From: a virus
Reading direction: 5' to 3' (one strand)
DNA length: 33,307 nt
IMG/VR virus record: IMGVR_UViG_3300020416_000030
Coordinates: 1-33,307 of that record
The position numbers were made by a program, and so were the translations under genes. The notes beneath the pieces were generated by a model. The model saw nothing but the letters and a program-made list of their open reading frames with translations. It was not told where the DNA came from and searched no databases. Each line of letters opens with the position of its first letter. Positions within the stretch are counted from its first letter, which is position 1. Of this stretch, positions 6,977 through 15,918 are shown piece after piece.

Positions 6977-9900
6977 GCTAATGCAATCGCTCTTAAATCT
7001 GAAAGTCTTGGTGCCTCGGCTTCATTTGTACCACTAAACACCACTTTGATAGCGAATCCAGTAAATTCTTGAAGATTATCAACACTAAATTGATATTCAA
7101 AAAATTCATTACCACTACTTGATGGAACTAATGCATCAGGTCTTCCAGAATTTTTAGCAGGATCAATAACTTCATCACCAAATCCATCACCGTCAGTATC
7201 AGAAAGATTATCAAAACCGGGGAACAAGTCATATGATTGTTCACCTTCACTTATTTCATCATTAAACAATTTGTATAAAACTCTAAAGTCTGCTGACTCT
7301 GCCCTATTAGCACTTATGAGCACTTGAAGGGAAGTTGCTGGTTGTTTCAAATCAACACGATTTGAAATATAGACTCCTGCATGTGGATCATTTGTATTTA
7401 GTTTCACTCTTGCGTCAGTAGCATAATCAGATATAGGTTTATTTAATCTATTTCTGATGTAAATTATTGATCCATTCATCGTATCAATAATAGGAGAAAG
7501 ATTTCTATCTCCAGATAACATTCTAACTGCAAGAGTATTTGATCTATTTTTTGGTAGATCTGTTAAATACTCTGTCTCATTTATAGGTGATGCTACTATT
7601 CTAGGTGAACTTAGAGGATTAATCGCATTCATTTTAACATCTTCAAATCCTTGATCTACAAATGATACCTCATTTCCACCAGCACTTGTACCACTTACAG
7701 TTCTTACTCTAGTTGATAAAGCTGTTTGACCGGGAGTTATAAAATTAAATCTTGGATAAATTGCATTATATTGGATATTTTGTGATGCAAATATTTCATC
7801 CCCTCCAGCTGTGGCATCAGTAGTAAAGTTTGCCATATTATCACCTGATGATCTATTCGGCAATTGTGCAGCAACACCAGTGCCTCCACGATTACCACCT
7901 CTATTGACAGTTACATAGTACTTATCAATATCACTTGATGTTTGTAGTAAATTATCTCTTCCCACAAATGTATGAGATGAGTTAATACCAGTTAATGAAA
8001 TGCCATTCAATTCATATTTTTGAACTATACTACCTTTTGGATGTTCCCGTATTGAGGATCCATCGATGCCTCTTACTTCAATATCAATTGTTTTTCCATC
8101 TGATTGGATACCATCATAATGAATAATTTCATTATTCACCTTAATATATCCTCTGGATGTTGTTATACCCTCAAATCTAGCAAACTCATCAGTTGCAGTA
8201 ATGGTTCCAGTTGGATCCGAAACTAATAATTGTGAATCACCAATATTCAAATCAGCATCCAATACCATAGTAGGTGTATCAGGTTGCACATTGGAAATTT
8301 GTAATTTGTTATTACCTGAATGCATTCCATGATTATAATGATTTACCTCAATAACATTACCTTCAAATAACTTACTAATCACTTCTGAATTACCATCTAC
8401 TAATAAATTTCCAGTGACTGCTGAAAATGTATTACTTGCAAATTTTAATAAGGGTTGATTATTATTAAAACTTTCACCCTGAACATCAGTAAGGTAAAGT
8501 GTATCAGTGTCTCCAATACTATCAATAGAAATTTCTACTCCAGTTCCTTGTTTTAAATTAGCTGATGATGTAGTAAGTCCTACAAGATCACCTTTTGTAT
8601 AACCAGAACCAGCAGCGTTAACACTGTTAATAGTGGTTATTACACCACCAGATACAGTGACATTTAATTTCAAACCTGTTCCATTACCAGTTATTGCAAA
8701 AGTATCTACAGTTTGATTTGAAATAGTAGGATAACCACTTCCGACTGCTTCAATTGATGCTGTAGAAACTAAACCACCAAGTCTCTCAACCTGTCCTCTT
8801 GGTGTTGTTACACCCACACCTGCAACACCTGCACCAACAATGTTACCAACTGCAACTTCACTTAAGAATGTTGAATTATTTGATACATCAATTTTGACTT
8901 TAAGTTTTCTAGGAAGTGTGCGTATAGCATTTTTTCTTAGATTTGAAACTTGAGCACTCTCATAATTTAGTTCTGGATTATAGAAGAATACGGTTGCATC
9001 TCTTGATTTAGCAAAATCTGCCTTATAAAGTTTAATTTTCATATCTTCAAATTGGCTTGGTGTCCAAATTGAACCATTTTGTGATTTAAATAAACTTCCA
9101 CCAATATACTGTTTTGATATTATAATACTTTCAGCATCAGGTAATGTTTGCGTTTCAATAGTAGGTTCACCCATCCTAGCGATCCATGCTTCATAATTAT
9201 CACTAGAAGGAGCAAGTAGAACGATAGCATACTGCTCTCCACCCTGAAGATAAATTGGTGATGGAAATGTAACTCTTGTTGGGACAGATGCATCATCAGA
9301 TATGTTAATCTGTGAAGGATCTAAAACAACTTGTGCATAATCTTGCATCAAGATAAGTGTTGGAATACCTAATTCCATTGTTCTTACTTGAACAGTGAGT
9401 TTCTCTCTTTCATCTTTTGATTTAAAGAATAAATCAACTGATGTTAAGAATGCACCAGATTCATCAACTGTAAATGATTGTGCTAGAGGGTCATCATCTT
9501 CAATATGAACTACCTCACGAATTACTTGCGTAACTTCAGTCACGTTTGTGATATTCTCAGTAACATTAGTTACATTAGTCACATTAGTTACTTCTGTGAC
9601 TTCTGTTACGTTAGTTACGTTAGTAATATTTTGTGTTATTTCTTCAGTAACATTTGTTATGTTGAATACAACTGGTTGTGGGGGTGGTGGTGGAACACGA
9701 ACAACCACTGTTGATTGTCTAAAGGTATCAACAACTCCACTTGTTCGATATGTTTGTTCAACTTGACTTATTGCAGGATCACCTAATAATGGTTTTCCAT
9801 TTGTTTCACTTGATGTTAATTTAAATGTTTTAGTACCATTTGTAAATCTTAAAGGTGGTGCAGGGACTGTCAGAGGATCTCTGAAGAAGAAAGCACCACG

Positions 9901-12900
9901 TAAATCACCAACTACATCAGATACAAGTCTAATGTCTGTTACAGTCGCAGTGGCTCCGCTTTGTTCACCAACTAATTTAGTTCCTATTTGAATGTATCCA
10001 AAATATCTACCTTGTGCTTCTTCTACCAGTGAAGATACATCTATGTTTAAAATTGTTGAAGCAGAAGAATATACACTCGGTATGGTCAAATTGGTATTAT
10101 ATGGATCTGTTGTGTAAGTTAAAGTTGGATTATTTGCAGGGCCTGATTTATGATTTGGTTGTTTTGTTCTCACCGCAAATATTCTATCTGGGCCATTAAA
10201 TCCCTCTACAGTTTCACCTAAATCAAATGAACCAGAATCCATTGAAATTTCAATTAATTTTGGAATTACATCAATACCACTTTCACTATCAAAGAATGGG
10301 TAAAATCTTGTTGTAGGTTTCATGCCAGAAACATCAAAAGAAACGTTTCTAGATCTGATATGAGTATCAGGTTCACTACTTATTATTTGATCATTCGTGT
10401 AAGTATCTTCAATATCACCTAATACAGTTCTTGTTCCATTATCAAGTATGACATTTCTTGTCCATGTATCTGCACTTGGACTAAGAGTCATCCTACCTCT
10501 AAAGGTAACAATATTAAATGGGTTAACATTTTCAACCCTTGATGCAAGTGGTTGGTCAAGTAAAGTTACCTCATCATAATCTAGTGTAATTAAGTCTCCT
10601 GTTTTTCTAGCACCTGAATCAAGTAATAATAAATTTTCTGAAAAATCTGCTGTATTTGAATTAATTGATGGATCTAATGCTAACTCAGGTTTTAAAGAAT
10701 AAAAGTCTGTAGGTGTTACTAATTGTTGTGTGGTTGAAATTACATCACACTTACAATCTGGATTTCTTCGATCAAGTAATGAGGCATTTTTAAAATCATC
10801 AACAAAAAATCCAGTCTTGAATCTTGACAAACCATCAGCATCTTGTATCTGAGTAGATTTAGTATTCAATTCTAAAAGTGATAAAGAGGTAACTGTCTCA
10901 AGATTTTCAATGCGATCCTCTAATTTTCCAATATCTCTCATCGTGTATCGACGATTATCAACTAAAGTGATCACTGCATCTTTAGGATCAAACAAATAAG
11001 CTGGTAATTCAATCGTACCAACTGTCATAGCAGTTTCTACATCAAGAGGTACTAATGGATTTTCTGAAGAAACACCTTTTAAAATTTGAAATTCACCTCT
11101 TAAATATTTTGGCCCTCTTGTATCTGCAATATCTAAGACTAACTTATCAATTCTAGGGAGATAGAAACTAAAATCAATTTTAGATGCTTCATTTGGTGCA
11201 ACAACTAAAGTTGGATTATTACCTGAAGAACTCATATCACGACTTGAAAAGTCAAAAGGAGATTTAGTTGTTGATGTAAAATCCTCCACTCTTGGTCTAA
11301 AATCTAACGTATCTGATGATCGAACACCACTTGGTAAAATAGAAACATCTTTATAATTTTCAACTGGATATGAATTAACTGTAAATACATCTCCCGTATC
11401 AGCTGGGGGAACAGTGAATTTATCAAAAAATACTTTTACTCTTCTAGATGGAATTTGTTCTCCATCTTTTCTAACAATTCTTGAATAATCATAATATTCA
11501 TCTCTTTGACCATTATCTAAAATAAAACTTGATGAAATATCCTTGAATTGTCCTAAAGATATAGCTTGTAAATTGGTTGTAATACTAGATTCTTCAAATG
11601 TAACTGACTCACCAATTATAAATCTTGCTTGTGTTAAGTATGCAATTTCAACTGTAGTTGCATTTGTTTGTCCTACTAATTGAGCTATAGCTCCGCTTTG
11701 TGCACCTTTAATTTTTTCTCCAAGAACTGTTGCAGTATTTAACGATAATCCACTAACAAATACTAATTTATCTAAAACTGGATCAGTAAAATTAGTTGAT
11801 TCAAATACACCAACTATTTTTACAACATCAGGAGTATTTAAAGAAATTTCTTTATCATCTACTCTCAAACCATAAAATTGATTATTTGTCAAACCATTTG
11901 TATTAATACCAGAAACGCTTGATTTTTGAACGGATACACTATTTGATCTTGAAAGAATTTTAGTTTTTTGTGATATGACATTTTTCTGTACAGTAACATT
12001 AATGGTAGATGCAACATTTGCTAATCCATTAATCGTAACTGAACTGTTATCAGCAGCTAAAACAACTTGAGATCTATCAAGAGTGCTAATAGTTCCGTTT
12101 GAGTTATTATTAACATGATATCTCTCTGCATCGTATGGTACGAAGAAAGAACTAGTTATTCCAACATCTGCTAAACTTACTGTTACAGATCCACCTGAAG
12201 GAGTTTTTTGAACTTGTCTCTTGACAAGCAATTCAGATCCCTCAAGTGATACATCAGATATATTTTTTTTCGATAATGCAGCATGAAGACCTACACTCAC
12301 TTTTCGTATTTTAGGACGACCAACATGAACACCAGTTGGTGATAAGGATCCCATAACAGTTCCAACACTAACACCTGTAACACTATTTGTCGCTACAAGT
12401 GAAACTGTTTTTAAATTATCAGAAATATTACTAACTCGATTAAATCTTGGTGCTGCATCTGTTGGTAAGTTAATAATGATAATATCTCCCACTCTTAAAG
12501 ATCCAAATGTTTTACCTGCACATGTTAATGGAGATACTCCAGCTGAAGGTGCACCAATACTAACTTCATCCCCCAATCCAAGTCCTTTTATTAATCTTTG
12601 TTCTAATACTAAGTCACCTTGAAAATGTGCTCCTGTTCCAAATGGATTACTCTGAAATACAGAGAAAACATCATCTGTACCATATTTTCGTACAGTGTTT
12701 ATATTTCTTGTAAAATCTAATTTACCATTAATTCGTATCTGTTCACCCCTTATAAATGTTCCTGATACATTTCTTAAATTTACAGTTGATGAACCACCAC
12801 CAGCTGATACTGCAAAACCAGATGCTCCACTTGATAATCCCTCAATATATGAAGTATCAGGAAGTTCACTATTTGATACTGCAAGGTTTAAGGTAAGTTG

Positions 12901-14310
12901 AGTATGCATTTGAACATCATAAAGATATAAATCATACTTCGTGGCCGCGTTAACATGACTTGAATCTGAATTTTCAAGAGCATAAACTCTTGCATTTCCT
13001 ATTTGATTACCATTTGCAGATGGATTAGATCCTGTTCCTCTTCTTTGATCTCTCAAACTAACTATAGAATCTTGATTTAATCCAATTTTTGGAGATCCTA
13101 ACACATTATTCAATTTAAATAATGTTCCAAATGCAAAATTTACTGGTGCATTATTAACACTCTCTGTGTCTCTTGGTTTATCAACATCTATGACAGATGT
13201 TCCCGGTCTCTCAACATCATATCCCTTTACATACGCTTTTCCGGGTGAAACCTTGACGCACATTAAGGATTCGTCTGGTATATTTCGTTGATCTGTACGT
13301 TCACCTTCCTTAAATACACCCTCATTTGATAGACCATCATTTAGACACTCATTAACTTCAACTTTAAAATTATCAACAGCATAATTACCTGACTCTTCAT
13401 AAGTCCTCTTTGCAAAATAATCTTTTATTAATGAGTACTCTGCTTGATTATTAACTCTCTTTAATTGACCATTTTTTAACCTTATCAACTCTATAAAATT
13501 CTTATCATTATAATCTGTTAAAGGTTTCTTAATTAAAGTTGTAGAAATTTTTAATCTATCTGCACCCGGAGCTGCAAAGTTAGAAAAACCTCTTGCATTG
13601 TCAAATAAACTACTATCATCTTTTGCAGAAATTATTTCTTCTTGAATGAATAATCCTACTCTGTAATTTGGTATATTTGAATATGGATCTAAAACAATTT
13701 TATCTTTTGTGACATTGACAAAATGACCTCTTATAAAGAACACACCATCAGCTATAGATACTGCAGATCCAACTTTTGATGCATCATTATCAATAAGAGT
13801 CGCAACAGTCTCACCTGATACAATTTGAGTGTTGCCATAAGTGATAGTCTCATTTAAAAGAAGATTTTCACCATCCTCCATGAATGCTACATTTTTACTA
13901 TCACCAGAGTCTAAGTATTTTACAAAAATTGTTAAATCTGTTATATCATTTGAATCTGAAGGTAACGCATAATTATCAACTTTTATTTTTACTCCTGTGT
14001 TTTGACCTGTTAATATTTTTCCTTTTAAATTATCAATATATATTGAAACTGGAACACCTAAATGATCTGAATTTAATTTTATAGAGTAATATTCAAAATC
14101 ATAACTAGCATTTCCGGGGATCACCATTGATCCTTCTTTGAAAATATGACTACCAAAAGATTCAATCTGATCTTGTAAGATAGACTGAAGTGTAGTCAAT
14201 TCTCGAGCTTGTACAGGTTTACCCGGATTGAATAATAACCTATAAAATTTATTATCCTTGGAAAAGTCGTCGAAATATGGACTTATATTTAAATTAGTTT
14301 TCTGTGGCAT
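6973..14310 (-). CDS. Very large DUF4815-type virion protein
   Basis: The 2445-residue product begins MPQKTNLNISPYFDDFSKDN and has LLFNPGKPVQARELTTLQSI nearby, the hallmark start of DUF4815 structural proteins of marine T4-like phages. In order: a DUF4815 N-terminal region; beta-rich repeats; a conserved block near 1000-1190 with a predicted coiled coil (MRDIGKLEDRIENLETVTSL, from 1124) and a CxC at 1186/1188; a Pro run then an N/E-V-T repeat (about 1550-1595); a DDDPLAQSF beta domain (from 1605); GxGYT and IDxE-RG-H like modules; and a calcium-type DTDGDGFGDE near 2371. It follows gp8 by three bases, the position of T4 genes 9/10, so it is probably a peripheral baseplate or fibre-anchoring protein. 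The exact T4 equivalent is uncertain. Confidence 0.85.
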   Translation of the reverse strand: MPQKTNLNISPYFDDFSKDNKFYRLLFNPGKPVQARELTTLQSILQDQIESFGSHIFKEGSMVIPGNASYDFEYYSIKLNSDHLGVPVSIYIDNLKGKILTGQNTGVKIKVDNYALPSDSNDITDLTIFVKYLDSGDSKNVAFMEDGENLLLNETITYGNTQIVSGETVATLIDNDASKVGSAVSIADGVFFIRGHFVNVTKDKIVLDPYSNIPNYRVGLFIQEEIISAKDDSSLFDNARGFSNFAAPGADRLKISTTLIKKPLTDYNDKNFIELIRLKNGQLKRVNNQAEYSLIKDYFAKRTYEESGNYAVDNFKVEVNECLNDGLSNEGVFKEGERTDQRNIPDESLMCVKVSPGKAYVKGYDVERPGTSVIDVDKPRDTESVNNAPVNFAFGTLFKLNNVLGSPKIGLNQDSIVSLRDQRRGTGSNPSANGNQIGNARVYALENSDSSHVNAATKYDLYLYDVQMHTQLTLNLAVSNSELPDTSYIEGLSSGASGFAVSAGGGSSTVNLRNVSGTFIRGEQIRINGKLDFTRNINTVRKYGTDDVFSVFQSNPFGTGAHFQGDLVLEQRLIKGLGLGDEVSIGAPSAGVSPLTCAGKTFGSLRVGDIIIINLPTDAAPRFNRVSNISDNLKTVSLVATNSVTGVSVGTVMGSLSPTGVHVGRPKIRKVSVGLHAALSKKNISDVSLEGSELLVKRQVQKTPSGGSVTVSLADVGITSSFFVPYDAERYHVNNNSNGTISTLDRSQVVLAADNSSVTINGLANVASTINVTVQKNVISQKTKILSRSNSVSVQKSSVSGINTNGLTNNQFYGLRVDDKEISLNTPDVVKIVGVFESTNFTDPVLDKLVFVSGLSLNTATVLGEKIKGAQSGAIAQLVGQTNATTVEIAYLTQARFIIGESVTFEESSITTNLQAISLGQFKDISSSFILDNGQRDEYYDYSRIVRKDGEQIPSRRVKVFFDKFTVPPADTGDVFTVNSYPVENYKDVSILPSGVRSSDTLDFRPRVEDFTSTTKSPFDFSSRDMSSSGNNPTLVVAPNEASKIDFSFYLPRIDKLVLDIADTRGPKYLRGEFQILKGVSSENPLVPLDVETAMTVGTIELPAYLFDPKDAVITLVDNRRYTMRDIGKLEDRIENLETVTSLSLLELNTKSTQIQDADGLSRFKTGFFVDDFKNASLLDRRNPDCKCDVISTTQQLVTPTDFYSLKPELALDPSINSNTADFSENLLLLDSGARKTGDLITLDYDEVTLLDQPLASRVENVNPFNIVTFRGRMTLSPSADTWTRNVILDNGTRTVLGDIEDTYTNDQIISSEPDTHIRSRNVSFDVSGMKPTTRFYPFFDSESGIDVIPKLIEISMDSGSFDLGETVEGFNGPDRIFAVRTKQPNHKSGPANNPTLTYTTDPYNTNLTIPSVYSSASTILNIDVSSLVEEAQGRYFGYIQIGTKLVGEQSGATATVTDIRLVSDVVGDLRGAFFFRDPLTVPAPPLRFTNGTKTFKLTSSETNGKPLLGDPAISQVEQTYRTSGVVDTFRQSTVVVRVPPPPPQPVVFNITNVTEEITQNITNVTNVTEVTEVTNVTNVTNVTENITNVTEVTQVIREVVHIEDDDPLAQSFTVDESGAFLTSVDLFFKSKDEREKLTVQVRTMELGIPTLILMQDYAQVVLDPSQINISDDASVPTRVTFPSPIYLQGGEQYAIVLLAPSSDNYEAWIARMGEPTIETQTLPDAESIIISKQYIGGSLFKSQNGSIWTPSQFEDMKIKLYKADFAKSRDATVFFYNPELNYESAQVSNLRKNAIRTLPRKLKVKIDVSNNSTFLSEVAVGNIVGAGVAGVGVTTPRGQVERLGGLVSTASIEAVGSGYPTISNQTVDTFAITGNGTGLKLNVTVSGGVITTINSVNAAGSGYTKGDLVGLTTSSANLKQGTGVEISIDSIGDTDTLYLTDVQGESFNNNQPLLKFASNTFSAVTGNLLVDGNSEVISKLFEGNVIEVNHYNHGMHSGNNKLQISNVQPDTPTMVLDADLNIGDSQLLVSDPTGTITATDEFARFEGITTSRGYIKVNNEIIHYDGIQSDGKTIDIEVRGIDGSSIREHPKGSIVQKYELNGISLTGINSSHTFVGRDNLLQTSSDIDKYYVTVNRGGNRGGTGVAAQLPNRSSGDNMANFTTDATAGGDEIFASQNIQYNAIYPRFNFITPGQTALSTRVRTVSGTSAGGNEVSFVDQGFEDVKMNAINPLSSPRIVASPINETEYLTDLPKNRSNTLAVRMLSGDRNLSPIIDTMNGSIIYIRNRLNKPISDYATDARVKLNTNDPHAGVYISNRVDLKQPATSLQVLISANRAESADFRVLYKLFNDEISEGEQSYDLFPGFDNLSDTDGDGFGDEVIDPAKNSGRPDALVPSSSGNEFFEYQFSVDNLQEFTGFAIKVVFSGTNEAEAPRLSDLRAIALA
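9526..9663 (-). repeat. Tripeptide [N/E]-V-T repeat within the DUF4815 protein
   Basis: About 46 residues (roughly 1550-1595) are built from an N/E-V-T or N-I-T triplet, for example TNVTNVTEVTEVTNVTNVTN. At DNA level this is a low-complexity run of ACT/ACA, GTA/GTT/GTG and AAT/GAA codons, and its opposite strand gives open shadow frames. A proline run (PPPPPQP) lies just before it and an acidic HIEDDDP just after, so it looks like a rigid linker or fibrous shaft between two domains. Confidence 0.85.
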
Positions 14311-14313
14311 TTT

Positions 14314-15879
14314 TTAGAATTCCAGAATAATTTTAATGTCTTCTTTTTGTCTTGCACCTCTTGAAATAGTCGCTCTATTATCAATGTACAATAAATCACC
14401 TGACCCTTTATTTATTTCAGGAGAAGCAAGACCACTTGTGAACGAAACTCCGAGAGCAACGTTCGCATTGTTTACAGTTGTAATACCTGCACTAAAAGTA
14501 GTTTCAACAGTCCCTGAACCACCACTGTAAGCGATAGGTCTATTTGTTGACTCGAAAGGTATTCTACCAGCTTTTTGATCAACAGATAAGAAATCTGTTT
14601 GATCAAGACCATTTTCAAAATAAAGTGATCTATCTTGAATATATTTCAATACTTTAGTATCAGCATCAAATGAAGCGATATATCCAACAGCTGTATTTCC
14701 TACACCAGTTGTCTGTTCAATTTGTGTTCCTACAGTAGGTGTTCCAGTAAAAGTATCCAATTTTACTGCTTTTACTGATGAGAACGAGTTACCTGTATAG
14801 ATTGATGTAGTTCCAAATGATGTAGGATTTTTAATAAGTGAAACTTGTGCAATTTTAGCATCAATTGGAAAATCCTTTGTAGAATCATCAAATCTAGCGT
14901 AAATTAATACTCTATCAGCACCTAATTCCTTATACAAATCAAATCCATGACCTTTAGATGGAGGGATGATAGGAATTAACTTAGCAGGAGTGCTATTAGT
15001 CAAAGCATCACTGTTAATGGATGATAAATCAACCATTCCGTAAGTATAACCTTTACCACCATTAGAAATTGTTGTATCAACTATTTTACCACCAGATATA
15101 TCAACAACTACTTTTGCACCAGATCCATCACCAATAATATCAAATTCACCACCAGTTCCTGTATAGTTGGCACCTTGTTGATCAATATAAACAGTTTTTA
15201 TTTGATTATTGTTTATATCTGAGTCACCATTTTCACGTACAGATTGAATCTGTGCGTCAATAGAAGTAGGCCAATCATTTGGAAGAGCAATAAATTCGGT
15301 TGAGTCAAACTTAATAATATCACTTGGATTTACTGTAAATAAAAATTTCCAAACATATCCATCTTGACTTTGACCAGCTGCTGATGGTTCTAAATCAGTA
15401 AATATCGGTTGATCCTCTGATGAATTTCCTGTAGTATTAATTCCTGATGATCCATTTTCAATACAAATATAAACATTAAAGTTTTCATTCATCACATAAT
15501 AATTTGAATCATATAATCTATTTGCTTTTGCATTAGGTGATTTATTACCATCACTGTAGTCATGACGGTACATGTCATATTTAATACCCTTTGTCCAATC
15601 TATTCTTCTGACTAATCTCCTTACGTTTGTAGATGTAACTCTTTTACCAAACGTGGTGGTATCACCGATATGATTGACATTGTTTATATTATCAACAGGG
15701 TTAGGTGTTGCTGTATTCCAATTATCATCTCTACCAAATGCATTGACTCCACCTACTTTTTGTGCTGTTGGATTAGGTAAACCCACACAAACGTAGAACG
15801 AATTTGTTGTAGAAGATACTCCTGCAACAAAATTACTTGCATTTAATATTCTGAACTGGTCTGTAACTATTGCTGGCAT
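14314..15879 (-). CDS. 8: Baseplate wedge protein gp8-like
   Basis: The 521-residue protein starts MPAIVTDQFRILNASNFVAG and contains VRRLVRRIDWTKGIKYDMYR (about residues 86-105) and FNVYICIENG, the conserved N-terminal half I associate with gp8-like wedge proteins of marine T4-like phages. DGYVWKFLFTV follows near residue 170. In T4, gp8 (334 residues) is a dimer bridging wedge components. The extra length includes GxGY-type beta segments (NYTGTGGEFDIIGDGSG, NGGKGYTYGM). The C-terminal region ends ARQKEDIKIILEF. It lies between the gp7-position gene and the DUF4815 gene and is the first gene after a TATAAATA element. No Shine-Dalgarno is visible before its ATG. Synteny supports gp8 more strongly than the sequence alone. 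Confidence 0.78.
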   Translation of the reverse strand: MPAIVTDQFRILNASNFVAGVSSTTNSFYVCVGLPNPTAQKVGGVNAFGRDDNWNTATPNPVDNINNVNHIGDTTTFGKRVTSTNVRRLVRRIDWTKGIKYDMYRHDYSDGNKSPNAKANRLYDSNYYVMNENFNVYICIENGSSGINTTGNSSEDQPIFTDLEPSAAGQSQDGYVWKFLFTVNPSDIIKFDSTEFIALPNDWPTSIDAQIQSVRENGDSDINNNQIKTVYIDQQGANYTGTGGEFDIIGDGSGAKVVVDISGGKIVDTTISNGGKGYTYGMVDLSSINSDALTNSTPAKLIPIIPPSKGHGFDLYKELGADRVLIYARFDDSTKDFPIDAKIAQVSLIKNPTSFGTTSIYTGNSFSSVKAVKLDTFTGTPTVGTQIEQTTGVGNTAVGYIASFDADTKVLKYIQDRSLYFENGLDQTDFLSVDQKAGRIPFESTNRPIAYSGGSGTVETTFSAGITTVNNANVALGVSFTSGLASPEINKGSGDLLYIDNRATISRGARQKEDIKIILEF

Positions 15880-15897
15880 ATTAATAGTTTTTTTCTA

Positions 15898-15905
15898 TAT
15901 TTATA
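15898..15905 (-). promoter_or_regulatory. T4-type late promoter upstream of gp8
   Basis: An exact TATAAATA on the minus strand lies in the 39-base gap between the gp7-position gene and gp8. The predicted transcript would start near 15892, leaving an A-rich leader of only about 13 bases with no Shine-Dalgarno before the gp8 ATG. Confidence 0.8.
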
Positions 15906-15918
15906 CTAGAAATCTTCA

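Noticed and set aside
9505-9766. Two plus-strand frames with repeated LVTLVTSVT and SNISYIS patterns
   Set aside because: They are the complement of the N/E-V-T repeat in the DUF4815 gene. Low-complexity repeats keep the opposite frames open; there is no ribosome binding site or independent coding signal.
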